A stretch of DNA of 64,000 bases, from positions 36,511,429-36,575,428 of the forward strand of contig NC_134513.1 in NCBI RefSeq assembly GCF_027942865.1. The letters are read 5' to 3'. The notes beneath the pieces are model-generated. The model was not told the origin of the DNA. It ran no database searches and saw only the letters and a list, made by a program, of their open reading frames with translations. The stretch comes from Odontesthes bonariensis. Its lineage: Eukaryota > Chordata > Actinopteri > Atheriniformes > Atherinopsidae. The position numbers and the translations under genes were made by a program. This document shows, piece by piece, positions 11,840-23,944 of this stretch (position 1 is the stretch's first letter; each line of letters begins with the position of its first letter).

Positions 11840-13630
11840 AGCAAACTAGCTACTCATCTAACCTTGCTAACAACAGCTAATAGGCTCAGTAATCGAGTGA
11901 AATTGGTGTCTAATCAATTTGACATAATTTAGGTAATGTTATTAAGATCAGTACCAGTATCAGCTTACCTGGGTCGACTTTAAAAATGAACGCAGGTTTT
12001 TTTGGCTGCCTTGTTGAACATTGATTGATTGATTACTGAATATATACGGTAAACACAACAGTAGCCCACGTCTGCTATGCCATTGCGTGCAGTCCTCTAA
12101 CGGCTAACGATGCAGAGGCTACACTTTGGTTGGATGCTGATTGGTTGGAAGTTGGTGTTAAATGGAAAGTTAAAATGCGTAAAAGAAGTCACCATCAAAA
12201 AGAAAAGATGCAAAATAACAACAAAGAGCAACATACACAAGAGTAAACACCATTTTCCTGTTTTTCCAAGGATTATCTAAGGATAAGGAGGCCTAGAATG
12301 CAAGTTGCTTTATATTTCCTAAATGATGCCCCCATGTGGCAGAGAGAAGTTACTACAAGAAGACATACACCTCCAGGGGCTGTGATCACAGAAAACTATC
12401 CAGGGCCTTAGTCCCGCCCCTGATGCTGATTGGCTGTTAGTGCTTCCTTAGTGTTTATTATCATTTAGTTTAGTATCTTTAAAGGTTGCCAAGGCTACTG
12501 CCTTCTGAAAGGTTTAGCCTGCTCTAATTGGTCAGCTCCAGAGGCCTGATCAGGCCCCGCCCACCATTTGGCATCAGCTCCCCTGAAATACAAAATTCAA
12601 AGAATATCATTAGACACAAAATGAACACACTCCCCTGAGTTATCAACATTTTTTTTATATATTCAACCTTTAAAATACCAGTAAAAAACCTTCCAGATGT
12701 TCCTGCGTTGATGAGTTGTGTGCAGAATACAACACATAAAGATCCAATTTGATTTCATGGGGGCTTGAATATGGAGGAAAAACCTATTTTCTACAGCCTG
12801 ACCGGTGCATGTTAGTGCATGTGAGTGCATGTTAGTGCATGTTGGGCAAAACAAAACAAGTCAACTTCAAGGTTTCTTTAGCTAGAAAGGCTCCAGAAGG
12901 TTGGGTTGGGTTCACCTTTCCTAAGGTCACATGTTCCACTCCAGGAGCAGCTGAACGCCAGCGTTTTAACGGGACAGCCACTGTTCCTGCTGGGAGTTTC
13001 TTTAGAGTTACAACAAGCTGATCATTTTATCTCCAGAGACTACAGAGAAGATGTGATAGCAGACGTGGGTTGAGCTGTTTTTGCTTTTTCTTTATGGACT
13101 CCGGCACAGCTGAGGCGGATAAACGTGGCGCAGTGTGAGCAGCGACAGAGTTGGTGGTCTTACGTGTGAGGCCGCTCGATCCTCACACATGAAGAATATT
13201 TCCAGACGGAGACTCTCTCAAAGTGATTAGATGGGATTGTGTCAGATCGAGTGTAGAAATGTGTGTGTGGGGTCGCTGGTGAAGCTTCACAGGAAGTCCT
13301 GACGTGGAACAGAGGTTAGATTTACTGGATTTATTGGAATATGACGTGGAAGTAAATGTGGAACAGTGTGAATGTTGAAGCCAGGAGGTCCAACACTGCA
13401 GCTTCCACACATTCAGCCTGAATTCAGCTAAATAAGGACACCTGTAGCCTTTTTCTGTCACCACACTTTTATAAGGAACCGCTTCACCTCGATGGAGAGA
13501 TTTGGAATATTTGATAATATTTCTAAAAACGTACTGTTTGAAATAATTTTTATGCAGAAATGTTAGTTGCAAAGCAGGTGAAAAGGCTTCCTGAAGCTCT
13601 TTCAGAGTTTCTCTTTGGACATTTTCTGCT
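11840..13630. other. Gene-free stretch with short repeats
   Basis: It contains a 10-bp tandem repeat TGCATGTTAG x4 (12806-12845) and one copy of a short dispersed repeat with GGCCTGATCAGGCC (12518-12584). No exon was recognised. Confidence 0.45.
12518..12584. repeat. Short dispersed repeat, copy 1 (ATTGG plus GGCCTGATCAGG)
   Basis: CTAATTGGTCAGCTCCAGAG is followed by GCCTGATCAGGCCCCGCCC and GGCATCAGCTC. The same order of landmarks recurs near 43150 and 60655. Confidence 0.7.
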
Positions 13631-13634
13631 TCTT

Positions 13635-13985
13635 CCCTCATCTTCAGCCCAGTCCTTGTACCTGAGCATCTTCAGAGGAATGTGTTTTTCTTTGTTAAGC
13701 CACTTAACTCTGAACCATTCAGGCAGGAAAAAGGCTCCTAACTCAAGGGATGAACCAGTGTTGTGTCCAACTTTGCAAAGAAGCCATTTTAAACTGGATC
13801 TTTAGGCACTTTGTTCCCAGCAGCCTGTCACAGAGACACATCATTTGTTCCCATTTCTTTAGCTGCATGTGTGAAAAACAGCAAAGATAACACAGTGTGA
13901 CAGACAGAAAACAGGATTTCTGCAGCAACAAGGTGATTCCCAAAGAGCTGTTAGCTGAAAACTTGGCATATCTCAGCATGGTGTG
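13635..13985 (-). repeat. Fragment of Tc1-like repeat, inverted partner of 29650-30008
   Basis: CATCTTCAGCCCAGTCCTTG through GGCATATCTCAGCATGGTGTG is the near-perfect reverse complement of 29650-30008. The copy at 29 kb continues into a Tc1-like transposase remnant and this one does not, so this is a truncated copy. The two arms are about 16 kb apart and flank the pthlh coding exons. Confidence 0.85.
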
Positions 13986-13999
13986 AGGAAACGGGGGCT

Positions 14000-16600
14000 G
14001 GATCAGGACTTTAGAAGCAGTCTGCAGTCACACAGAAAGTGGTCCGTTTATAGAGATGATTGATTGAATCTTAGCTGTTCTGCGACTGAAAGAACAGAGC
14101 ACTAAAGATCAAATTAAATCTCACTGTGATCACAGAGACTTACAAAGAAGCCTTGCTGCTGTTTCCCCAGCACGAGTTTCCACCCACCTGTCTTTTAAAG
14201 GCCTTTTCCAGGGTTGAGTATTCAACAAATCCTCAGAGGTTTACCCTTGTTTGAGGTGGAAAATCACTGTAGTGGTAACAGAGAAGAAAACTTCAGATAT
14301 CATTAGAAACAGACTCAGTGAGTAAATGTGGCATTAATTCCAGCAACTACTCATGTATCTAAGCAGCAAGCCTCCGCATCAGCTGCTGGCTCGGCTCACC
14401 GAGGCCGGTGGCCCAGCGGATGATTTCAGAGGGATGTATTTATTTAATAAAGCTGATGTGGACGTGACATTAATGTTCATTTCGCTCAGATTTCTTTCAC
14501 GATGCTGTCAGAATGAGTCGTTTCCAGGAGTAATGCATCTAAATCATCCTCTGGACGTTTAAAACGGGAAGGTTTGAGCTTGATGTGAATCTGAAACTCA
14601 GGCAGCGACAGCAGGTGCCAGACGGGATGACGGACTCCTGCAGGAACTCTGCGGAGCTGTCGTCACTCAGGGCAGCTTTGTTTTTCAGTTTTCCTGCTGC
14701 GCGTCTCTGCACATCCTCACACGGCTGACACACTTCACCAGCTCCCGGCCAGATGTGGTACCTGAGACTGCCCACCTGAGCGAGCGGATAAAGGCCAGCG
14801 ATGGCCCACAGGAGCTGTCACTGTGCATCAGACGCAGAATACCTCACATTCCCCCACTCTGATGGCGTCATCGCCACATACTCCAGCCGTCACAAGCTCA
14901 CAGTCGCTGGGTTTTCTTCTGTAAACAACACATTAGAGCTGCATCGATTCAACCAGCAGGAAAACTTTCCATTTCAGGCAGGAAGGAATGACAGTGAAAA
15001 TAAACATTCCGAGCTTTTGGACCGTCGGCCTGAGAAAATGTTTGTGCTAACGGTGTAGAATAAACCCCTTAAGTCCGAGTGTATATGCTGAGGAAAAACA
15101 GCAACCCCAAACTTAATTGTTAACATCCAGAACTGTGAGACAAACCCGACCAACCTTCAGATCAGAGACACCTGGGAGAGTTGTGAAACACAAGAAGTCT
15201 TTGTGTCTCCATCAATGGGCCACAGTACGGTCGTAAAAAGCTGCTGCAGGAATTAAGGGACATTTACAGCTTTATTTAGGTCCAAAGACCTCCTCCATTC
15301 AAGGGGTTAATCTGGAGAAAATATCATCAGATTAATCAATAATGAAAACGAGCAGTCCGATAAAGCGTATGTCCACCAAGAGTTGATCAGTTCTGAGACG
15401 TTTATCCCAGCCGTGGCTATTCAGAGACAACACGGGAAGCCGGGCAGCCTCTCCCATTCTCTGGCCAAATTGCTACATCTTCAATGTTAAATTGACGATA
15501 AAACAGTTATTCACAAAACACAAGATATGCCCAATACTGCATTTACTTTCATAACTACAACATGTTGTCCTGTAGCTTAATGAAGTGATTTGTTCTGAAA
15601 TCGTTCACTGAGGAAATCATGTTATGAAGCCGCCACTAACAGCCGGGCTTCCGAGCCGAGGGCTGCCCGGCTTCAGGAGGGGGCGGGAGAGTCAAGTTTT
15701 TTTCTACAATTCTAGGTCATCATTGGCTAAATCGACAAAAACTCATCACTTCCGAGGCTGCCCAGCGTCTCTGGGGGTAGATTAGACGTGGGCGTGTCAA
15801 TATGAGGGGCTGTGTCGGGATGATTGGAGTTAGTGTTTGTCCATCATGAGAGATTCTGTGGCAGCCGAATTTTTAAGCGGGAGAAGCACGCTGGAACTTC
15901 AGTCCCAAAGCAGATACCAAAGAGACTGGTTGTCTGTGAAAGTGCTGTCGGAGTTTCACTCATTTCCCATCGTTTCCATTTCCATTAAAGGTGCACTGTG
16001 TAAAACTTTTAGTTGTTTCTTTCCAGAATTCGTGCTGCCCATTCACAAATGTTACCTTTTTTAAGAATACTTACCACCACCATCAATCTCAAAGTCTATA
16101 CCTTCTTTCTGTGTATTTGCTGGGCATACTTGTCATACTAGACACAGCTATGTTATAACTAATTCTTTTTAACTTTGCTATCTTCTGCTTTGGGATGGCA
16201 CGAGCCACTACAACCCTGAACGCGTAATATGGGCTTCCCCTGTTTTAAAAGTCAGCAGCTGCCACTGGTTTATCCCCGCAGACAAACTGATTGTCTCAGT
16301 TCCCAATTATTCAGCCTTTCAGAAACTATTCAAACTCATAAAGCATTTTATGGCATGTCTAAAGTCATATTATAGCTTTAAAAAGCTGGTTTCAGCTTGT
16401 GTTTAATCTGCATTCACTCCTGTGTCACATGACCAATGATTTATCGACTCTGGTTCTGATCAGCATTGATGGGAACACAACGCCCAGGTGGACGCACCAA
16501 TTTCCACTGAAGATGCTGCACTCTGGGCTGAGAGAGTGAGCACAGCTCAGTTTCTGCTCACACAAACACGCTCACAGACAAAGTAAAAGTGTGGTGCAGG
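14000..16600. other. Gene-free stretch
   Basis: No exon with domain content. GTGCACTGTGTAAAACTTTT at about 15992 resembles the end of a common fish MITE, but no matching opposite end was found. Confidence 0.35.
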
Positions 16601-16618
16601 GCTGGAAAACTGCGGTAT

Positions 16619-17276
16619 CTCAGGCCCCTGGTCCAATGTGCAGATATCAGGCCCCGGTCCAATGTGCAGATATCAGGCCCCGGTCCAATGTGCAGATATC
16701 AGGCCCCGGTCCAATGTGCAGATATCAGGCCCCGGTCCAATGTGCAGATATCAGGCCCTGGTCCAATGTGCAGATCTCAGGCCCCCGGCCCCGGTCCAAT
16801 GTGCAGATCTCAGGCCCCCGGCCCCGGTCCAATGTGCAGATCTCAGGCCCCGGTCCAATGTGCAGATCTCAGGTCCCGGTCCAATGTGCAGATCTCAGGC
16901 CCCGGTCCAATGTCCAGATCTCAGGCCCCCGGTCCAATGTGCAGATCTCAGGCCCCCGGTCCAATGTGCAGATCTCAGGCCCCGGTCCAATGTGCAGATC
17001 TCAGGCCCCGGTCCAATGTCCAGATCTCAGGCCCCCGGTCCAATGTGCAGATCTCAGGCCCCCGGTCCAATGTCCAGATCTCAGGCCCCGGTCCAATGTG
17101 CAGATCTCAGGCCCCGGTCCAATGTCCAGATCTCAGGCCCCGGTCCAATGTGCAGATCTCAGGCCCCCGGTCCAATGTGCAGATCTCAGGCCCCCGGCCC
17201 CGGTCCAATGTGCAGATCTCAGGCCCCCGGCCCCGGTCCAATGTGCAGATCTCAGGCCCCGGTCCAGTGTGCAGGA
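16619..17276. repeat. 26-bp minisatellite with length-variant units
   Basis: About 25 units built on CAGGCCCCGGTCCAATGTGC plus AGATCT or AGATAT. The first six carry ATAT and the later ones ATCT. Lengths of 26, 27 (extra C) and 32 (extra CCCGGC) are interleaved, and some units read TGTCCAGATCT. The long overlapping frames through it are repeat artefacts. Confidence 0.95.
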
Positions 17277-17279
17277 CAC

Positions 17280-18400
17280 AGGGCAGTGTACTTCAAAACG
17301 AGTCAGAGGCTCTTGGGGTTCACAAACTTCTCCACTGTTCCTCATCATCCAATCAAACACTTTGGTCAAAATTCAAATTTCAGTCGAACTGTTGCAGCGT
17401 GGTGGGCGGGGCCTTTTTCAGGCCACTAAAGCTGTCCAATCAGAGTAGAGTTGAGCTTTGTAAGTACCAGGAAATTGTAAATATAGAGAAAGAAACGGAG
17501 TCTTGGGAACTGAAAGAGTGTTTTTTTTGCTGAGTGTTTTAGCATGTGCACAGCAGGCTTCATAGATATGTTATCGGTACATTCAAATTTCACTTTTATG
17601 TAATATTTATACACTCAGGTCTTGATTTGGACTCTTTGTTTAGATGTTTAAAGCAGTAAAAACATCCGGTTCACCTGCTGTTAGCAGACTGCTCTCTGGT
17701 TCAGGTGGTTTTCTTATGTTTTTTCTTTAATGTTTTTTTAAATCTAGAGATCTAAATACCTGAGTCCCACAGACTTTTGTTCAGGAGGTCAGTAACTCGT
17801 GCCCTGCAGATCAGGATGTGTCTCTGGCTTCATGAGAGTCAGTCAGCACCAGCGGCTGTGCGAGCACTAACTGACCCTGGAGCGCCACCTTCCTGCAGCC
17901 TCCTCCTCCTCCTCCTCCCCTCCCAGCCGAGGTGGAGGCCCTCCTCTTTGTTAACAAGTCCTCCCCTTCCCTTCGCCTCTGACCTGCTGCAGCTCTCAGG
18001 CAGCATGCAGGCAGCGCTGGCATCAGATGGACCTGCAGCAGCAGCAGCAGCAGCAGCAGCGTGTCTCACCTTGAACTGCCGGTCGCCTGCAGGGCTTGAG
18101 GAGCTGCAGCTGGACCACCTCCTCTGTCACTTTAAGGAGCTTTTAAACTGAGGAGATCCAATCAAAGCGTGCAGACGAGCTCTGGATTTTTTCTTTCTTT
18201 CTCTGAAGGTGTAATCACCTGGAGCTTTTCTGACATCTCTCATTCCTGTTGCTGGAAAGTTTGAGAGGACCTAACTTGTGTTTGTCTTTCCGTGTGGGAC
18301 AGGCAGGGCTGTGGGAAAGTGAGTTCCCCTTAACTGATTCCAGCTTTGTTGTGGCTTCTGTGGGACTGCTGGACTCGGGTGTCTCATGTTCTTCTGTTTC
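17280..18400. other. Region upstream of pthlh coding exon 1
   Basis: It contains a (GCA)n run at about 18033-18060 and a CT-rich tract at 17898-17925. No convincing exon was seen. The ORF at 17777-18151 has Leu and Ala runs from these tracts and no domain. Confidence 0.4.
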
Positions 18401-18412
18401 TTTACAGAAACC

Positions 18413-21400
18413 ATGTTCTTCTCCAGGAGGGTCCTGCAGCAGTGGTGCTTCGCCCTGTTCCTGCTCTGCTCTCCGGTGCCCCATGACGGACGGCCCATCG
18501 ATGCCCTGAGCAGCAGAATGTAAGTCTGGCTTTGATCTCTCGTGTTTGAACTGTTTGTCCTCTGAATCATCAGCCTGAGCCCCAGGAATCAGAGAGTGGA
18601 GCCTTTCTTTTGGTTTGCTGGAAAATGTGTCCGTTTGTGAGGCGTGCCGGGAGCTGTTTAGTTAGCCTTCGCCCACCTGCGTGTTGACCTAAAGCAGAGA
18701 GCGTCTCGGTGTGATAAACTGCCTGCTGGACGGCGCTGCTGACCGTCCTGACAGGCGCTGAGTGAAAATGAATAATGCTGATGTTCGGCTCGGCCCGGGA
18801 CCAAAGCAAACCTGCTGCTCCCGCTGAGCCGCCCGCTGCCAAGCAGAATAACTGCTCTTTCACGCTGTTTAGCCCCAACACTCTCTGAGAGCTTTTTCCA
18901 CATTATCGCTGGGATGGCTTTTGGATGTGATGGCTCTTAATGAGGCAGAGAGAAGATGCTCTGCTGGAGGCTTTAATCAGACCTGATCCAGCTCTCCTGT
19001 GTGTGGGGGGTCTGCTGTGCTCAGCTCAGGGGAAACAGAGCTCCGCCATATGCTCGGGATGCTCGGGACAGGGTTAAAGCCACCTGAGTGGAAAAGAAAA
19101 ACAGATGAAAAGCAGCGGAGGCGGCTGACCTCTGACCTGCCTTCCTCTGATGTATTTAGGATCTGCTCAGGAGGACAATAATTCTCCTCTCTGTGTTTGA
19201 TAAGTTGTTTTCAGGCTGCTTTGTTGTGTTTTTAATCTGAAACTTTAAAGTCTGATGATTAAATCACAGAAGTTTGAGACGCACTGTTTGGTCTTTTTAG
19301 CGCTTTCTGTGTGTTTGAGCTCATCTCAGCGTTTGAGTGTTTTCCTCCTGGGAAATGAAAGAAGTGTGGTTGGTTATGTTGTCTTTTTTGGAGGGAGGGT
19401 GGATCAGAACCTCCCGACACCAGCAGCTGCTGCTGTTTGTCACACTTTCATTCTCAGGAGTCTGAAATCTTCTCTGAGAGAAACCACTAAAAATCAGCCT
19501 TGGCAGGACCTTTCCTCCCGTTTGATCTGAGCTGTAATGAAGGTGAAAACGCAGTTGATCAGCTTTCAAACACGATTTCCAGGAAATATCTGTATGCATA
19601 TAAACAAAGGCTGCTCCCAGCGGCTCCTTCTGCCTTCACACTTTTATTACTCAGCACTTTGACTTTGGGAGAGCAGAATCAGAAACAGAGGCTGAGCTCT
19701 GAGTGCGAGCTGTGGAGCTGCATCAGGGAGAAGGAGGCCTCAGACACCTGAAATGTTTGGCTGCCGTTGGTTCCCAGGCCGTGCACGCCGTCTCTCTGTT
19801 TTTCTAAGAGTTAAGACTCTGAGTAACGCGACACCGCGGCAAAGCAAAGCCTGAATCCTTCTGCTGCTCGAAAAGATAACAGCCCGTCCCATCTGCTCAG
19901 AATCAGAGCCGAGCCTCCTCCTCTGTGGGTTCCGCTCGGCTGTTTTCACACCTTAAACCCAAACTGCAGGTTTGTGCAGCTCATCGTGACCCTGATGTGT
20001 GAGGGCTCAGAACTGGAGTCCGTTTGGTGGAAAGTTGAGCCGAGACCTCTGGACTCTGTGCAGATGGCACCACCGTGTGGCCAGATTGTGTACACTTTGA
20101 CCCACCTGTTGGTACATTTGAAACCACATGATGGAGTAGAGATGGCCTCAAATGTGTAGCAGATGAAGTTTGTAGGAGTTCTGGTGTGTTGGGTAAATCT
20201 ATCCGTGTCCACCTGCGGTCTCATCTGTATCTTCATATTCTCACCCCTTCTCTTTACGATTAATTATTCAGTCTAGAATTTGGATCAGATCTAAGGCTGT
20301 CGATCAGATCTAAGGGTGTCGATCAGATCTAATGGTGTCGATCAGATCTAAGGGTGTCGATCAGATCTAAGGGTGTCGATCAGATCTAAGGGTGTGGATC
20401 AGATCTAAGGGTGTAGATCAGATCTAATGGTGTCGATCAGATCTAAGGGTGTCGATCAGATCTAAGGGTGTGGATCAGATCTAAGGGTGTCGATCAGATC
20501 TAAGGGTGTGGATCAGATCTAAGGGTGTAGATCAGATCTAAGGGTGTAGATCAGATCTAAGGGTGTAGATCAGATCTAAGGGTGTGGATTAGATCTAAGG
20601 CTGTCGATCAGATCTAAGGCTGTCGATCAGATCTAAGGGTGTGGATTAGATCTAAGGGTGTCGATCAGATCTAAGGGTGTGGATCAGATCTAAGGGTGTG
20701 GATCAGATCTAAGGGTGTAGATCAGATCTAAGGGTGTGGATTAGATCTAAGGCTGTCGATCAGATCTAAGGCTGTCGATCAGATCTAAGGGTGTGGATTA
20801 GATCTAAGGGTGTCGATCAGATCTAAGGGTGTGGATCAGATCTAAGGGTGTGGATCAGATCTAAGGGTGTAGATCAGATCTAAGGGTGTGGATTAGATCT
20901 AAGGGTGTGGATCAGATCTAAGGGTGTAGATCAGATCTAAGGGTGTGGATCAGATCTAAGGGTGTGGATCAGATCTAAGGGTGTAGATCAGATCTAAGGG
21001 TGTGGATTAGATCTAAGGGTGTCGATCAGATCTAAGGGTGTAGATCAGATCTAAGGGTGTCGATCAGATCTAAGGGTGTGGATCAGATCTAAGGGTGTAG
21101 ATCAGATCTAAGGGTGTAGATCAGATCTAAGGGTGTGGATTAGATCTAAGGCTGTCGATCAGATCTAATGGTGTCGATCAGATCTAAGGCTGTCGATCAG
21201 ATCTAAGGGTGTGGATTAGATCTAAGGGTGTCGATCAGATCTAAGGGTGTGGATCAGATCTAATGGTGTCGATCAGATCTAAGGGTGTGGATCAGATCTA
21301 AGGGTGTGGATCAGATCTAAGGGTGTAGATAAGATCTAAGGGTGTCAATCAGATCTAATGGTGTCGATCAGATCTAAGGGTGTATATCAGATCTAAGGGT

Positions 21401-22613
21401 GTCGATCAGATCTAAGGCTGTCGATCAGATCTAAGGGTGTCGATCAGATCTAAGGGTGTAGATCAGATCTAAGGCTGTCGATCAGATCTAAGGGTGTAGA
21501 TCAGATCTAAGGGTGTCGATCAGATCTAAGGGTGTAGATTGGATGAGATTCACAGAGCCGGGTGTTCCTGGTGTTGTGGGCATGGTTAGGTGCAGTCCAA
21601 TCTCAATGATGATATCATAAACCAGAAGTGATTTTTCACAAAAAACATCAAACAGAATACAATAATCTTCATATGAACATTAATCTGGAGCTGTATGCCG
21701 CCTCGCTGCAGGTTTTTGTCCCTCAGACTCAATGAAAATCCACATTAAAGAAAAGTGAAATCCACCAGAACTTTCGGCTTTCTTCTCAAATTCCTGGAAA
21801 CGTTTCAGCCCTCCTGATGTTAGAGGGGGATCATTCACAGCTCAGAGTTCCTGAGAATAACAGCACTGAAATGATGATGATGTCTTCTTGTTTACGTCTC
21901 ACTGTCATTGCTTAGCTTGCGCTCCCCCCTGCTGGTGACTCAGATGAACTGACTCAGTTTTGTTTTGTTTAAACATAAGGTTTCAGCAGGAAGTCAAAGG
22001 CCGGGCTGTCACTGACACATCCCTTTGATTTCATTGTAAAACGGACTTGTTGTGCTTTAAGAGAAGAGTTCTGATCTGAGGACATCTTGTGTGTTTCTGC
22101 AGAAAACGCTCAGTGGCTCACACTCAGCTGATGCACGACAAAAGTCGGACGCTGCAGGACGTCAGGCGCCGCATGTGGCTGCAGGAGCTGCTGGACGTCG
22201 TCCACACGGCAGAGGTCCGTGACCTCCCGCTCCGGACCACGGGGGCGAGCGGAGGCAGCAGCGGCGCCGTCGCCGTGGTGCTGCCGGGGGTCGGCAACAA
22301 TCTGAGCACCACCGGCAGCACCCTGCCATCCAAACCCCCTGGAGGAACCAAGAACCTGCCCATCAGCTTCCAGGTGGACGAGGAGGAGGGCACCAACCTG
22401 CCGCAGGAGACCAACAAGTCCCAGGCGTACAAGGACAGCGTGCTGAAGGTGCCCGGCAAGAGGAGGAAGAAAGGGAAGTCCAGCAAGAGGAGGGAAGGGG
22501 AGAAGAGGAAGAGGAGGGCGCGTTCGTTGGGCTGGAGGCTGGAAGACGAAGCCGGGAGCGGACTCCACCTGGAGTGGAGGTCCCTGCTCGGCCTGCAGAG
22601 GGCACTGCATTGA
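18413..22613 (+). CDS. pthlh: Parathyroid hormone-like hormone (PTHrP) precursor
   Basis: Secreted peptide hormone acting on PTH/PTHrP receptors (class B GPCRs) in calcium handling and skeletal and cartilage development. Coding exon 1 is 18413-18519 after acceptor TTTACAG (18401-18407). It encodes a signal peptide with core FALFLLCSPVP and the start of the propeptide. The donor GTAAGT is at 18520. Exon 2 is 22103-22613 after TTTCTGCAG, joining in phase 2, for 205 aa in total. The propeptide ends in the dibasic KR, then SVAHTQLMHDKSRTLQDVRR opens the mature hormone, followed by RMWLQELLDVVHTAE. This matches the 1-34 receptor-binding region: HDK, the RRR triplet and HTAE are conserved. A polybasic block (KRRKKGKSSKRR, then KRKRRAR) resembles the PTHrP nuclear-localisation segment. 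RSLGW after it resembles the osteostatin motif TRSAW. The reading frame is intact. I did not decide between teleost paralogues a and b. Confidence 0.95.
18520..22102 (+). other. pthlh: pthlh intron between the coding exons
   Basis: A 3.58-kb GT-AG intron (GTAAGT...TTTCTGCAG). More than a third of it is the 19-bp satellite at 20282-21540. The short frames inside have no domain content. Confidence 0.85.
20282..21540. repeat. 19-bp satellite in the pthlh intron (GATCAGATCTAAGGGTGTN)n
   Basis: About 66 head-to-tail copies of GATCAGATCTAAGGGTGT(C/G/A). Almost every unit carries the AGATCT palindrome. Variants are GGCTGT, ATGGTGT and GATTAGATCT. Blocks of units recur in the same order (for example 20585-20750 and 20732-20900), which suggests growth by multi-unit duplication. 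Confidence 0.97.
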
Positions 22614-22744
22614 GACCCCGTCAGGCTCTGACGAAGGTGAGTCAGCACCTGATCTGTGGGATCTGAGGCACTTGCACAAACCAACAGATAGGAAGCAGCC
22701 CTTAATGATCTCATCACCACAGCAGCAGGTCAAAGGGCATTTAT

Positions 22745-22767
22745 TAATTAATTAATTAATTAATTAT
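22745..22767. repeat. (TTAA)n microsatellite
   Basis: About six ATTA/TTAA units (TTAATTAATTAATTAATTAA). Confidence 0.9.
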
Positions 22768-23083
22768 CTCTGAGGTCTGAGCCCAGCTGACACTTTAGTT
22801 TGTTCAGGCAATTCTATCCATGTGAGATTCATGTAAATTTACATGTTTTTTATTGAAATGATATTAAAATGACTTTCCATACTAAACAAGTTAAAAAAAG
22901 ACCAAATCAACTGAACAGGTGCTCATTATTAAATATATCCCTTATGGAAGTAAATGAGTTTAGAATTAGAAATAAAGATGAAACTTAAGTTTAATTATTA
23001 ATGTTTTAGTTTTAAATTTTGAAGGATTTGTTCGTTTATTTAGTTTTGAGGACTTTTTTCTGTAATTTAAATATTTTTTTAAG

Positions 23084-23128
23084 GGGGTGTGGCTATCAAA
23101 TTGGTCTTCTGGTGGCCACGCCCCCTCG
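23084..23128. repeat. Inverted repeat GGGGGTGTGGC...GCCACGCCCCC
   Basis: Eleven-base arms (one G:T-type mismatch) around a roughly 22-nt loop lie in the putative pthlh 3' UTR intron. They could be the closely spaced ends of a small element, or a hairpin. Confidence 0.6.
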
Positions 23129-23944
23129 TTTGAATATTAGTGGTGGAAAAAGAGCGAAAAGTAAAAGTGACAGGAAAACGTTGCGTTAGAATGACTTTGA
23201 TTATAAGTATGATCTCATCTGAATGATTGCATTCATTTATTTCATGAGTTGCTTGTTTAATATCGTATATAATATTCTTCTTCTCTGTGTTTGTGTTGCA
23301 GAAACCTTCGGACACTCGCAGTGGACTCCTAAATGCTCACGATTCAACCGTCTGTAATTGTGATTGTTTGGAAAGAAATTGGAAAATATTTATTGTGTGT
23401 AAATATTCTAAATATAGCAGAATAGATAGCAGAATATGATAAAAAAAAACTTATTGATGCTCTGTGGGGCAACAGATTTTAATCTTTGTGAATCCTTGCT
23501 TTTTCTTTTTTTACTTCATTTAAGTCTTTTTTGCAGTAATTTATTTTGCCTGAATGGTGTATTTATTTTGTAAATGTATCGAGGTGCTGCTGACCTTCTA
23601 TATTTTTGTACCATAATGCACTTTAGATATATAAATATAAATATATATACCATTAATTATGTTCATGGACTTGTTTTTGTGGTTGGTTGAAATGAAGAAA
23701 AGACGACGGTCGTCGCTCTGTGTGCTCCTTCTCTTTGTTCTTTGGATGTTTTCTGCTTTCGTTTTGTTGCGTCCGATCCTCCTGATGCCTCCGGTGTGTT
23801 TCCTCCACGACCCGCTCCGCTTTTCAATGCCAAAGTTCAGATTTGTACATAAACCAAACAGCTCGATGTTGTTGTTTTTGGCACTTGCACTGAGATTAAC
23901 ACTCTGTTCTGAATGGATTAAACATTTGACAGTATCATCCTCTC

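Larger units (their letters stand above)
22614..23940 (+). other. pthlh: pthlh 3' region with a probable spliced UTR exon
   Basis: After the stop codon a donor (GAAG/GTGAGTCAG, GT at 22637) and an acceptor (TTTGTGTTGCAG, ending 23301) bracket an intron of about 665 bp. A downstream exon would run to an ATTAAA signal at 23917-23922. The last 600 bp are AU-rich, with ATTTATTTTG and TATAAATATAAATATATATAC, as in known unstable PTHrP mRNAs. Alternatively, transcripts may read straight through. RNA data are absent. Confidence 0.5.

Noticed and set aside
16589..17533. Three overlapping + strand ORFs of 263-314 codons
   Set aside because: These are the 26-, 27- and 32-bp repeat read in three frames; the frame order follows unit lengths.
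17777..18151. ORF of 124 codons just before pthlh as an upstream exon
   Set aside because: Leu and Ala runs come from CTC and GCA tracts. It has no homology I recognise and is not joined to pthlh by a clear donor.
20282..21540. 19-bp array as a CRISPR-like array
   Set aside because: Units are head-to-tail without spacers and lie in an intron of a vertebrate gene; this is a satellite.
22110..22733. - strand ORFs of about 200 codons over pthlh exon 2
   Set aside because: They are antisense shadows of the GC-rich pthlh coding exon.
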